Source of the DNA: Saccharothrix sp. ST-888
Lineage (GTDB): Bacteria > Actinomycetota > Actinomycetes > Streptomycetales > Streptomycetaceae
Direction of reading: 5' to 3'
Assembly: GCF_000955975.1 (NCBI RefSeq)
Contig: NZ_JYJF01000100.1
Location: 1-28,106, forward strand
Length of the DNA: 28,106 nucleotides
The notes beneath the pieces are model-generated. The model worked only from the letters and a program-made list of their open reading frames with translations, did not search any database and was not told where the DNA came from. The position numbers were made by a program, and so were the translations under genes. The first letter of the stretch is position 1. Every line of letters begins with the position of its first letter. Of this stretch, positions 14,284 to 21,742 are shown piece by piece.

Positions 14284-15570
14284 ATGGACGTGAATGTGGC
14301 CGCCGCCGCTGCCTGCGCCATAGCCGGGCTCGGAGTCGGCCTCACCGCCGCCATAGCCTTTCGATGGAGCGAGCGAGAGCAGAACCGGAGCAGCAGGGGC
14401 AGCAGCGGCAAGAGCAGGACCAGTACGAGCAGTGCACCCGCGAACGAGCCGGCGCTGCCGCCCGGCGTGGACACCGTGCTGTCGGTGTTGCGCTCCTGCG
14501 CCATTGTGCTCGGCGAGGGTGACGAGGTGGTCAAGGCCAGCTCGGCCGCCTATGCGATGGGCCTGGTCAGGGGCGGCGCGATGGCCGTCGAACAGATGCT
14601 CTCGCTGGCCCGCGCCACCCGGCGCGACGGCGAGATCCGGCAGGTCGAGCTGGAGGTGCCCCGCCCCGGGGTGGCCAGGACGGCCGATCCGCTCGCGGTC
14701 TCGGTCCGGGTCGCCCCGCTCGGCTCCCGGCTGGTGCTGGTGCTGGTGGAGGACCTCACCGAGCGCCGTCGGATCGAGGCGGTCCGCCGCGACTTCGTGG
14801 CCAATGTCAGCCACGAGCTCAAGACCCCGGTCGGCGCGCTCTCGCTGCTGTCCGAGGCCGTCGCGGACGCCTCCGACGACCCCGAGGCCGTCCAGCGCTT
14901 CGCGGGCCGGATGCAGATCGAGGCCACCAGGCTCGCCAGCCTGGTCCAGGAGATCATCGACCTCTCCCGGGTCCAGGACGACCAGCTGCTGATGGATCCG
15001 GAGCCGGTGCCGGTGGACGAGCTGATCGCGGAGGCGGTCGACCGCTGCCGCCAGCCCGCCGCCGCCAAGCAGATCCACATCGCCACCGGTGGTATCGGTG
15101 GCCTCTACCTGCACGGGAACCGCGGCCAGCTGGCCGCGGCACTCGGCAACCTGGTCGAGAACGCGGTCAACTACAGCCCGCCGCGCACCCGGGTGGCCAT
15201 CGCCACCCGCCGCATCTCCAGCGCCGCCGCGCTCGGCGAGGCGGACGGCGAGCTGATCGAGATATCGGTGACCGACCAGGGCATCGGCATCTCGGAGAAG
15301 GACCGCGAGCGGATCTTCGAACGGTTCTACCGGGTCGATCCGGCCCGCTCCCGAGCGACCGGCGGAACCGGCCTCGGTCTCTCCATCGTCAAGCACGTTG
15401 CCGCTTCCCACGGTGGCACCGTGTCCGTCTGGAGTGTCGAGGGCCAAGGCTCCACCTTCACGGTGCGGCTCCCCGCCGGGCAGATCCCGGCGGAGCAGCC
15501 GCGCACCCCGCTGTCGACCCACACCCCCGCAACCGCAACCCCCCTTCCTGCCCCGGAGGCCCGATCGTGA
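14284..15570 (+). CDS. phoR: Phosphate-responsive sensor histidine kinase PhoR (SenX3-like)
   Basis: 428 residues. One N-terminal membrane span (about 5-27, ACAIAGLGVGLTAAIAFRW) anchors the protein with almost no extracytoplasmic part, so it does not sense phosphate directly but probably through Pst/PhoU. A Ser/Gly/Arg-rich linker leads to a PAS-like domain (about 60-158), then the H box FVANVSHELKTPVG with His177. The ATPase domain has the N box NLVENAVNYSP, G1 VTDQGIGI, F box FERFYRVDPARSR and G2 GGTGLGLSIV. A Pro/Thr-rich tail follows. Its TGA overlaps the GTG of phoP by four bases (GTGA), so the two are translationally coupled. Probably leaderless, under PhoP control from the upstream PHO box. 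Confidence 0.95.
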   Translation: MDVNVAAAAACAIAGLGVGLTAAIAFRWSEREQNRSSRGSSGKSRTSTSSAPANEPALPPGVDTVLSVLRSCAIVLGEGDEVVKASSAAYAMGLVRGGAMAVEQMLSLARATRRDGEIRQVELEVPRPGVARTADPLAVSVRVAPLGSRLVLVLVEDLTERRRIEAVRRDFVANVSHELKTPVGALSLLSEAVADASDDPEAVQRFAGRMQIEATRLASLVQEIIDLSRVQDDQLLMDPEPVPVDELIAEAVDRCRQPAAAKQIHIATGGIGGLYLHGNRGQLAAALGNLVENAVNYSPPRTRVAIATRRISSAAALGEADGELIEISVTDQGIGISEKDRERIFERFYRVDPARSRATGGTGLGLSIVKHVAASHGGTVSVWSVEGQGSTFTVRLPAGQIPAEQPRTPLSTHTPATATPLPAPEARS

Positions 15571-16262
15571 CCCGAGTACTGGTGGTCGAGGACGAGGAGT
15601 CGTTCAGCGACGCCCTCTCGTACATGCTTCGCAAGGAGGGCTTCGAGGTGGCCATCGCCGCCACCGGCCCCGACGCGCTGGAGCAGTTCGAACGGAACGG
15701 CGCCGACCTGGTGCTGCTCGACCTGATGCTCCCGGGTCTGCCGGGCACCGAGGTCTGCCGTCAGCTGAGGGTCCGCTCCAACGTCCCGGTGATCATGGTG
15801 ACCGCCAAGGACAGCGAGATCGACAAGGTGGTCGGCCTGGAGATAGGGGCCGACGACTACGTCACCAAGCCGTACTCGACCCGGGAGCTGGTCGCCCGGA
15901 TCCGCGCGGTGCTGCGCCGCCGCGGCGAGGACGCCGGCGGCAACGGCGACGGTGGCGGCCCCGGCGCCCTGGAGGCCGGTCCGGTCCGGATGGACGTCGA
16001 CCGGCACGTGGTCACGGTGGACGGCGCCAAGGTCGACCTGCCGCTGAAGGAGTTCGACCTGCTGGAGATGCTGCTGCGCAACGCGGGCCGGGTGCTCACC
16101 CGGATGCAGCTGATCGACCGGGTCTGGGGCGCCGACTACGTCGGTGACACCAAGACCCTGGACGTCCACGTCAAGCGCCTGCGGGCGAAGATCGAGCCCG
16201 ACCCGGGCGCGCCGCGCTACCTGGTCACGGTGCGCGGTCTCGGCTACAAGTTCGAGCCGTAA
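15567..16262 (+). CDS. phoP: Phosphate response regulator PhoP (RegX3-like, OmpR family)
   Basis: 231 residues. Receiver at 1-120: acidic pair E8/D9, acceptor D52 in VLLDLMLPG, Thr79 in IMVTAKD and Lys101 in YVTKPYS. A Gly-rich linker (about 128-140, GGNGDGGGPG) leads to the winged-helix effector domain, with VDLPLKEFDLLEMLLRN, the recognition region TKTLDVHVKRLRAKIE and the RGLGYKFEP end. PhoP activates pst, phoU, phoA/D and its own operon on phosphate starvation and represses many antibiotic and nitrogen genes in Streptomyces. The GTG at 15567 has GGAGG upstream and overlaps the phoR stop. A strong hairpin ends the operon. Confidence 0.97.
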   Translation: MTRVLVVEDEESFSDALSYMLRKEGFEVAIAATGPDALEQFERNGADLVLLDLMLPGLPGTEVCRQLRVRSNVPVIMVTAKDSEIDKVVGLEIGADDYVTKPYSTRELVARIRAVLRRRGEDAGGNGDGGGPGALEAGPVRMDVDRHVVTVDGAKVDLPLKEFDLLEMLLRNAGRVLTRMQLIDRVWGADYVGDTKTLDVHVKRLRAKIEPDPGAPRYLVTVRGLGYKFEP

Positions 16263-16288
16263 ACCCCGCGGAGCCGCAGCTCCCGCAC

Positions 16289-16335
16289 CACAACGCCGAA
16301 GGGCCCCTGCACCGCAGGGGCCCTTCGGCGTTGTG
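16289..16335. terminator. Bidirectional terminator after phoP
   Basis: A perfect 22-bp stem (16289-16310 with 16314-16335) around ACC lies 26 bp after the phoP stop and 16 bp before the end of the convergent lipoprotein gene. Confidence 0.88.
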
Positions 16336-16351
16336 TGCCGCCGTGTTCGCG

Positions 16352-17035
16352 TCAGTGCGCGGCCGGGCTGCCGGAGGCGCTGCCGCTCGGGGTCCCGCCG
16401 GCCGGGGCCGACGCGGGTGCCGAGGCCGGGCCGGAGGCCGGCGCCGAAGCAGGGACCGAGGCGGGAGCGGACGCCGGGGCGGAAGCGGAGGCCGACGGGA
16501 CGGCCGGCGGGGCCGTAGCCACGGTCGGGCCGAACGCGGCGTACAGGCCGGTGGCCGGGCTGACCTGGGCCTGGGAGGTCACCTTGCCGGCCTTGGCGAA
16601 CGTGAAGGTGACCGGGGCGAAGCCACCGACCTTGACGGCCGCCGAGGCGAGGTGGGCGGCCGGCTGGCCCTGGCCGCCGAGCAGCACCGACCCGCCGGCC
16701 GGGATGACGACCTCGGTCACCGGAGCGCCCTTGGCGTCGGTGAAGGTCGCCGCGGCGCCCTCGCCGGCCGTGACGGACTGCAGCGTCTCGGGGGTGGTAC
16801 CGCTGTTGGCGATGTTGACCGAGACGTTGGCCGGGCCGGCCTGGTCGCCGATCGCGTCGGCCCTGGTCACCACCACGATGTTGTTGAGCTTCAGGTTCTG
16901 CCCGAGCGAGGTGGCCGCGTTGTCCGGCTTGATCTGCAGGGTCTCGGGGGTGTTCCCGGCGGCGCAGGCGGACAGCGGGACGATCGCTGCGAGGACGAGG
17001 GCGGCGATGGCGCCGCGTCGAAGGCTCCGGCTCAC
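16352..17035 (-). CDS. DUF461-like lipoprotein with Ala/Pro/Ser tail
   Basis: 227 residues. A signal sequence (SRSLRRG, then AIAALVLAAIVPLSAC) ends in the lipobox LSAC, giving a membrane-anchored Cys near residue 24. The folded part (about 25-165) is beta-rich and matches the streptomycete DUF461 group, related in fold to PCuAC copper chaperones, but the Met/His copper ligands of that family are absent, so I do not assign copper binding. The last 60 residues are Ala/Pro/Ser repeats (SAPAS, VPAS) ending GSPAAH, probably a wall-spanning linker. The GTG at 17035 is chosen for its AAGGAGA; the ATG at 17065 would put ten extra residues before it and lacks such a site. It diverges from carD. Function unknown. 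Confidence 0.82.
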   Translation of the reverse strand: MSRSLRRGAIAALVLAAIVPLSACAAGNTPETLQIKPDNAATSLGQNLKLNNIVVVTRADAIGDQAGPANVSVNIANSGTTPETLQSVTAGEGAAATFTDAKGAPVTEVVIPAGGSVLLGGQGQPAAHLASAAVKVGGFAPVTFTFAKAGKVTSQAQVSPATGLYAAFGPTVATAPPAVPSASASAPASAPASVPASAPASGPASAPASAPAGGTPSGSASGSPAAH

Positions 17036-17497
17036 GGCGGCGACTTCTCCTTGGATTTGGATCACGTGTCGGGTGGTCAGGGCTCAGACTACCGACCACA
17101 CTTATCCGGTTCTCACGGGGTGGCCCCGTGTCGCGTCCCAAGTGCCCGTCCGCAGCCCCTTTCCCGTCGTCCGCACGGGTACGCCGTTCACGAACGACGA
17201 TCACCCTTCGCCGGCCCGGGGCCCGTCGGCGCGGGCTGTGATCGGGATCGCAAACGGGTCACGGCGCGACATGGGGCAAAAACTCAAGATCCAATCATGG
17301 TTTCCGGGCTGTTGCCAGAGGTTTCGTCAGGTCCTCCATACCGCCTCCGACCTGCGAGAAGCCCTCGTCGAACACCGGTCGCAGCACGTCAGGGGGGTGG
17401 TTGTCAAGCCCCGAGACCCGCCCTGACCTGCGAAAACGCCCTTCGGGTGCGCCGAAAAGCGTGTTATTCTGGAAAGCCACGGAAGGGGTCCTGTCAC
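17036..17497. other. Intergenic region between lipoprotein gene and carD
   Basis: 462 bp between divergent genes. I find the lipoprotein Shine-Dalgarno (about 17045-17052), a likely carD promoter near its right end and a 14-bp sequence (CTGACCTGCGAAAA, 17423-17436) that recurs after the tRNA gene. No supported ORF, RNA gene or clear operator was seen in the middle part. Confidence 0.5.
17465..17470 (+). promoter_or_regulatory. Likely -10 element of carD
   Basis: TATTCT in an AT-rich patch 28 bp before the carD ATG fits TANNNT. The -35 position (TTCGGG around 17442-17447, 17-nt spacing) is poor, so strength and sigma factor are open. Confidence 0.45.
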
Positions 17498-17980
17498 ATG
17501 ACGTTCAAGGTTGGCGACACGGTGGTCTACCCCCATCACGGGGCTGCGCTGATCGAGGCCATCGAAACTCGCCAGATCAAAGGTGTGGACAAGACCTACC
17601 TGGTGCTCAAGGTGCAGCAGGGAGACCTGACACTGCGCGTGCCCGCTGAGAACGCAGAGTTCGTCGGCGTGCGTGACGTAGTCGGCCAGGAGGGTCTGGA
17701 CCGCGTCTTCGAGGTGCTGCGTGCACCGTACACCGAAGAGCCCACCAACTGGTCCCGCCGCTACAAGGCGAACCTGGAGAAGCTGGCGTCGGGTGACGTC
17801 ATCAAGGTCGCCGAGGTCGTGCGCGACCTGTGGCGTCGCGAGCGCGAGCGTGGTCTGTCGGCCGGTGAGAAGCGGATGCTGGCCAAGGCACGGCAGATCC
17901 TGGTCAGCGAGCTGGCTCTGGCCGAGAACACCAACGAGGACAAGGCGGAGACGCTGCTCGACGAGGTCCTGGCCTCCTGA
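17498..17980 (+). CDS. carD: RNA polymerase-binding regulator CarD
   Basis: 160 residues, the usual length of actinobacterial CarD. It binds the RNA polymerase beta lobe and stabilises open complexes at many promoters, including rRNA. The N-terminal Tudor-like RNAP-interaction domain starts at MTFKVGDTVVYPHHGAALIE and runs to about residue 60 (LTLRVPAENAEFVGVR). The helical DNA-binding part has EEPTNWSRRYKANLEKLASG with the Trp that wedges into the -10 upstream edge, then VIKVAEVVRDLWRRERERGL and LAKARQILVSELALAE. The ATG at 17498 follows GGAAGGGG. carD heads the carD-ispD-ispF-cysS order also known in mycobacteria, though 337 bp separate it from ispD here. Confidence 0.96.
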   Translation: MTFKVGDTVVYPHHGAALIEAIETRQIKGVDKTYLVLKVQQGDLTLRVPAENAEFVGVRDVVGQEGLDRVFEVLRAPYTEEPTNWSRRYKANLEKLASGDVIKVAEVVRDLWRRERERGLSAGEKRMLAKARQILVSELALAENTNEDKAETLLDEVLAS

Positions 17981-18317
17981 GGCCGACCTCCCGGTAGCCC
18001 CGCAATGCCACAGCGCCCGATGTCGGCGCGCCATCATGGCCCGGTACGTCGCGTACCCGGCCGGATGGTGCGGCGGCACCTCGGGCGCTTCGGCGTACCC
18101 GCGCCCGGGCGGGCCGATGCGGTGGACCGGTGGATCCCGGTGTGACGGCAAGCCGACCCCGAGGGGTCTCCCGAGGCCGGACGCCGGTGGTCCGATGCCC
18201 GAGCCGGTGCGGATGTGCGAGTGTGCGGTGGTCCACGGGCCTGCGGTTGGAAGGGGTCCGGGCCGTGCACCCACCGCGCACGCCATGGCCATACCCACTT
18301 CGGCGAAGGAGTGAAAC
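17981..18317. other. Intergenic region between carD and ispD
   Basis: 337 bp with no convincing gene, terminator hairpin or consensus promoter. Near its end an ATG (18285) opens nine codons (MAIPTSAKE) that stop at TGA 18312-18314, in the same frame as ispD, four bases before its proposed CTG start. GAAGGAG at 18305-18311 is the ispD ribosome binding site. Confidence 0.5.
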
Positions 18318-19073
18318 CTGAACGCCACAGCAGCAGTTGCAGCAGCCGTCGTACCCGCCGCCGGGCGGGGCGAGCGGCTCGGCCCCGGCGCACCCAAGGC
18401 GCTGCGCGAACTCGGCGGGGTGCCCCTGCTGGTGCACGCGGTACGGGCGCTGGCACGCAGCCGGGCGGTCGGCCTGGTGGTGGTCGCCGCACCGCCGGAC
18501 GGCGTGGCCGAGGTGGCCGCGCTGCTGGACAGCCACGGCCTGGACGGCAAGGACCTCCGGGTGGTGGCCGGCGGCGCGACCCGGCAGGAGTCGGTGCGCC
18601 TGGGCCTGGCCGCGATCCCGGCCGAGACCGGGATCGTGCTGGTGCACGACGCGGCCCGGCCGCTGGTCCCGGTGGACGTGGTGGACGCGGTCGTCGCCGC
18701 CGTCCGGGCGGGTGCCGAGGCCGTCGTCCCCGCGGTGCCGCTGGCCGACACGGTCAAGCGGGTCGCGGCGGCTGCCACACCCGGCGCGCCCGAGCCGGTC
18801 CTCGACACGCCCGACCGGGCCACGCTGCGCGCCGTACAGACCCCGCAGGGCTTCCTCCGGGACACCCTGCACGAGGTGCACGAGAAGGCCCTGGCCGAGG
18901 AGGCCGACGGCGGTCTGCCGCCGGTCACCGACGATGCCGGGCTGGTCGAGCGCTTCGGCGGCCGAGTGGTCGTCGTCCCCGGACACGAAGAGGCCTTCAA
19001 GGTCACCCGTCCCCTGGACCTCGTGCTCGCCGAGGCCGTACTCGCCCGACGGAGGGCCTCCGATGGCTTCTGA
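18318..19073 (+). CDS. ispD: 2-C-methyl-D-erythritol 4-phosphate cytidylyltransferase, apparent CTG start
   Basis: 251 residues from CTG. IspD joins CTP and methylerythritol phosphate in the MEP isoprenoid pathway. The CTP-binding loop VVPAAGRGERLGPGAPK (residues 11-27, Lys27) must be included, and it begins only eleven codons after an in-frame TGA (18312-18314). In that space the only start-like codon is CTG at 18318, six nucleotides after GAAGGAG. A GTG at 18420 is in frame but would remove the loop. Further motifs: VVAGGATRQESVRLGL, VLVHDAARPLVP, VPLADTVKRV, TPQGFLRDTL and TDDAGLVERFGGRV. It overlaps ispF by 11 bp. A frame error in the CAG-rich first codons cannot be excluded. Confidence 0.9.
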   Translation: MNATAAVAAAVVPAAGRGERLGPGAPKALRELGGVPLLVHAVRALARSRAVGLVVVAAPPDGVAEVAALLDSHGLDGKDLRVVAGGATRQESVRLGLAAIPAETGIVLVHDAARPLVPVDVVDAVVAAVRAGAEAVVPAVPLADTVKRVAAAATPGAPEPVLDTPDRATLRAVQTPQGFLRDTLHEVHEKALAEEADGGLPPVTDDAGLVERFGGRVVVVPGHEEAFKVTRPLDLVLAEAVLARRRASDGF

Positions 19074-19554
19074 TCCCGTGCTCCCCCGGATCGGTGTCGG
19101 CACCGATGTGCACGCCTTCGAGGCGGGCCGTCCGCTCTGGGTGGCCGGTCTCCAGTGGCCGGACTCCGAGGTCGGCCTGGCCGGGCACTCGGACGCCGAC
19201 GTGGCCGCCCACGCGGCCTGTGACGCGCTCTTCTCGGCCGCCGGCATCGGGGACCTGGGGGCGCACTTCGGGACCGACCGGCCGGAGTGGTCCGGCGCGG
19301 CCGGGGTGACGCTGCTCGCCGAGGCGGCCCGGCTGGTCCGCGCGGCGGGCTTCGAGATCGGCAACGTCTCGATCCAGGTGATCGGCGTCCGTCCGAAGAT
19401 CGGCAGGCGCCGGGACGAGGCGCAGGCCGCGCTCTCCGCCGCCGTTGGCGCCCCGGTCTCGGTCTCCGGCACCACCACCGACGGTCTCGGGCTGACCGGC
19501 CGGGGCGAGGGCCTGGCGGCGCTCGCCACCGCACTGGTGTACCGGGTCGGCTGA
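19063..19554 (+). CDS. ispF: 2-C-methyl-D-erythritol 2,4-cyclodiphosphate synthase
   Basis: 163 residues. IspF cyclises CDP-methylerythritol 2-phosphate to MEcPP, two steps after IspD. The Zn ligands are D15 and H17 in GVGTDVHAF and H42 in LAGHSDADVAAHA; the catalytic loop DLGAHFGTDRPEWSGA, the IQVIGVRPKIG stretch and the C-terminal SGTTTDGLGLTGRGEGLAALATALV (read in parts) carry the remaining conserved residues, including Thr and Glu of TGRGEG. The ATG at 19063 has GGAGGG at 19051 and overlaps the ispD end by 11 bp, so both are translated from one message. Confidence 0.97.
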   Translation: MASDPVLPRIGVGTDVHAFEAGRPLWVAGLQWPDSEVGLAGHSDADVAAHAACDALFSAAGIGDLGAHFGTDRPEWSGAAGVTLLAEAARLVRAAGFEIGNVSIQVIGVRPKIGRRRDEAQAALSAAVGAPVSVSGTTTDGLGLTGRGEGLAALATALVYRVG

Positions 19555-19644
19555 CCCGCACGGAGTCGGCCGACCGCCCAGGTAGGACGATTAATCGCCT
19601 GACGAGTGTTCAACCCGCTTCTGCCGCAAGTGAGTCGATAGCGT

Positions 19645-19671
19645 GGGCGGGCAGCCGACCGCTGCCTGCCC
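19645..19671 (+). promoter_or_regulatory. Hairpin in the leader of the PPOX-type gene
   Basis: GGGCGGGCAGC and GCTGCCTGCCC pair with one mismatch around a 5-nt loop. It follows a TAGCGT hexamer (19639-19644) directly and precedes the GAGGGG site, so it could be ispF terminator, leader structure or operator. Confidence 0.4.
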
Positions 19672-19705
19672 ATCCGCTGACCGCACGAGATGAGGGGTTC
19701 ACCAC

Positions 19706-20098
19706 ATGGCCGCAGAGCTCTCCGAGCAGGCAAAGGCACTGATCGACGGCAAGACCTTCGCCGTCGTGACCACGCTGGAGCCCGACGGCAGCCCGCAGTC
19801 GTCCGTCGTCTGGGTGAAGCGGGACGGCGACGACGTCCTCTTCTCCACCGTCGAGGGCCGCCGCAAGCACCTCAACCTCGTCAAGGACCCGAGGATCAAC
19901 GTCCTGGTCAACCCGCCGGAGGAGCCCTACACCTACGTCGAGCTGCGCGGCGAGGCGACCATGAGCAGGGAGGGCGGCCGGGAGCTGATCAACGAGCTGT
20001 CCCACAAGTACCTGGGCCAGGACTACAGCGCGGACGGCCCCGAGGACGTCCGCGTGGTGGTCCGGGTCAGGCCCCGCAAGGTGGTCGGCCGAGCCTGA
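19706..20098 (+). CDS. PPOX-class F420/flavin-dependent oxidoreductase-like protein
   Basis: 130 residues with the split beta-barrel fold of pyridoxamine-5'-phosphate oxidase-like proteins. Typical stretches are FAVVTTLEPDGSPQSSVVWV (about 18-37), DVLFSTVEGRRKHLNLVKDPRINVLVN (42-70, read in parts) with the Arg-Arg-Lys phosphate-binding patch, and YTYVELRGEATMS (75-87). Actinobacterial members of this size (TIGR03618-like) bind F420 or sometimes flavin or biliverdin, and reduce small substrates; which one cannot be told. The ATG at 19706 has GAGGGG upstream. It stands between ispF and cysS, an insertion relative to the mycobacterial order, and shows no functional link to either. Confidence 0.88.
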   Translation: MAAELSEQAKALIDGKTFAVVTTLEPDGSPQSSVVWVKRDGDDVLFSTVEGRRKHLNLVKDPRINVLVNPPEEPYTYVELRGEATMSREGGRELINELSHKYLGQDYSADGPEDVRVVVRVRPRKVVGRA

Positions 20099-20156
20099 GC
20101 GGGGCGCCGGGCGGCACGGACACGACGAAGAACTGAGGATCGCGTCCCGGAAAGGT

Positions 20157-20174
20157 GGCGGGGCACCCCCCGCC
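20157..20174 (+). terminator. Short GC hairpin before cysS
   Basis: GGCGGGG (20157-20163) pairs with CCCCGCC (20168-20174). It lies just upstream of the cysS -10 element and may end the PPOX-gene transcript. Confidence 0.35.
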
Positions 20175-20193
20175 GCCCACTACGCTTGACGCT

Positions 20194-21588
20194 GTGAGCC
20201 TTCGCCTGTACGACACCAGCACCCGCCAGGTACGCGACTTCGTCCCGCTTGTACCGGGCTGTGTCTCGATGTACCTGTGTGGAGCGACCGTTCAGGCGGC
20301 CCCGCACATCGGACACATCCGGTCCAACCTCAACTTCGACGTGATGCGCCGGTGGTTCAGCTACCGGGGCTACCAGGTCACCTTCGTCCGCAACGTCACG
20401 GACATCGACGACAAGGTGATCAAGAAGGAGCGCGAGCTCGGCACCCCGTGGTTCGAGATCGCCTACACCAACGAGCGGGCCTTCAACGAGGGCTACACTG
20501 CTCTGGGTTGCCTGCCGCCCTCCGTCGAGCCGCGGGCCACCGGGCACGTCCCCGAGATGATCGAGATGATGCAGACGCTCATCGAGAAGGGGCACGCGTA
20601 CGAGTCCGAGGGCAACGTCTACTTCGCCGTCACCACCTACCCCGACTACCTCGCGCTCTCCAACCAGCAGCTGGAGAACCTCCGGCAGCCGGAGAGCGAG
20701 GGCGAGACCGGCAAGCGGGACCCGCGCGACTTCGCGATGTGGAAGCGCGCCAAGGAGGGTGAGCCCAGCTGGGACACCCCGTGGGGCCGGGGGCGGCCGG
20801 GCTGGCACCTGGAGTGCTCGGCCATGGCGCACAAGTACCTCGGCACGGCCTTCGACATCCACGGCGGCGGGCTGGACCTGATCTTCCCGCACCACGAGAA
20901 CGAGATCGCCCAGTCCAAGGCGTTCGGCGACGAGTTCGCCAGCTTCTGGGTGCACAACGCCTGGGTCACCATGAGCGGCGAGAAGATGAGCAAGTCGCTC
21001 GGCAACTCGGTGCTGATCTCCGAGATGGTCCAGCGCTGGCGGCCGATCGTGCTCCGCTACTACCTGGCCGCCCCGCACTACCGCTCGATGATCGAGTACA
21101 GCGAGGAGTCGATCGGCGAGGCCGAGACCGGGTTCGCCCGGATCGAGGGCTTCATCGAGCGCGCCGTCGAGCGCTGCGGCCTGGTGGACGCCGCGCCCGA
21201 GGTGCCGCTGGCCTTCGCCGAGGCGATGGACGACGACCTCGGGGTGCCGCAGGCGCTCGCGGTCGTGCACACCGCCGTCCGGCAGGGCAACAGTGCGCTC
21301 ACGGCGGACGACAAGGAGAGCGCGGTGGCGCGTCTCGCCGAGGTCCGTGCGATGCTCGGTGTGCTGGGTCTCGACCCGCTCGACGAGATGTGGGCCGGGG
21401 CCGACCGGGGCGACGACCTCCACGGCGTGGTCGACTCGCTGGTCCAGCTGGTGCTGGAGCAGCGGCAGGCGGCCCGGGCCCGCAAGGACTTCGCCACGGC
21501 GGATGCCATCCGCGACCAGCTCGCGCTGGCCGGGCTGTCGATCGAGGACACCCCGTCCGGCTCGCGCTGGACGCTCAACAACCAGTAA
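20194..21588 (+). CDS. cysS: Cysteinyl-tRNA synthetase
   Basis: 464 residues, class Ia synthetase that charges tRNA-Cys. Signatures are the Zn ligand C29 in MYLCGATVQ, the HIGH motif H38-I-G-H41, DIDDKVIKK, WHLECSAMA and FPHHENEIAQS with further Zn ligands, and GEKMSKSLGNS (KMSKS). The C-terminal helical domain ends in FATADAIRDQLALAGLSIEDTP and the Trp-containing WTLNNQ. MshC, the mycothiol ligase paralogue, is shorter and would not be expected in this carD-ispD-ispF-cysS setting, so cysS is preferred. The GTG at 20194 has no Shine-Dalgarno; TACGCT (20181-20186) ends seven nucleotides before it, so it is probably leaderless. Confidence 0.96.
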   Translation: MSLRLYDTSTRQVRDFVPLVPGCVSMYLCGATVQAAPHIGHIRSNLNFDVMRRWFSYRGYQVTFVRNVTDIDDKVIKKERELGTPWFEIAYTNERAFNEGYTALGCLPPSVEPRATGHVPEMIEMMQTLIEKGHAYESEGNVYFAVTTYPDYLALSNQQLENLRQPESEGETGKRDPRDFAMWKRAKEGEPSWDTPWGRGRPGWHLECSAMAHKYLGTAFDIHGGGLDLIFPHHENEIAQSKAFGDEFASFWVHNAWVTMSGEKMSKSLGNSVLISEMVQRWRPIVLRYYLAAPHYRSMIEYSEESIGEAETGFARIEGFIERAVERCGLVDAAPEVPLAFAEAMDDDLGVPQALAVVHTAVRQGNSALTADDKESAVARLAEVRAMLGVLGLDPLDEMWAGADRGDDLHGVVDSLVQLVLEQRQAARARKDFATADAIRDQLALAGLSIEDTPSGSRWTLNNQ

Positions 21589-21639
21589 CCCCTCGGTACC
21601 GATGGGGTGAGGGTGGGCCGTACCGGACCGGTGCGGCCC

Positions 21640-21670
21640 TCCCTCCTTGTCCGGCAGCGGACGGGAGGGA
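21640..21670 (+). terminator. Hairpin between cysS and rlmB
   Basis: TCCCTCCTTGTCCG pairs with CGGACGGGAGGGA (one bulge) around GCAG. It could end cysS transcription; its right arm also supplies a GGGAGGGA Shine-Dalgarno for a six-codon ORF (ATG 21676, TAG 21691-21693). Confidence 0.45.
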
Positions 21671-21742
21671 CCCACATGACGCAGAGCATGTCGTAGGCGG
21701 GAAACGGCCGTCGGGCATGACGGACAGACAGGAAGTACAGCC

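Noticed and set aside
17187..17207. Possible PHO box (GTTCACGAACG and ATCACCC) upstream of carD
   Set aside because: The two half-sites are 13 bp apart rather than 11, and the second is poor.
18420..19073. GTG start for ispD
   Set aside because: It would delete the AAGRGERLGPGAPK nucleotide-binding loop that is encoded intact upstream.
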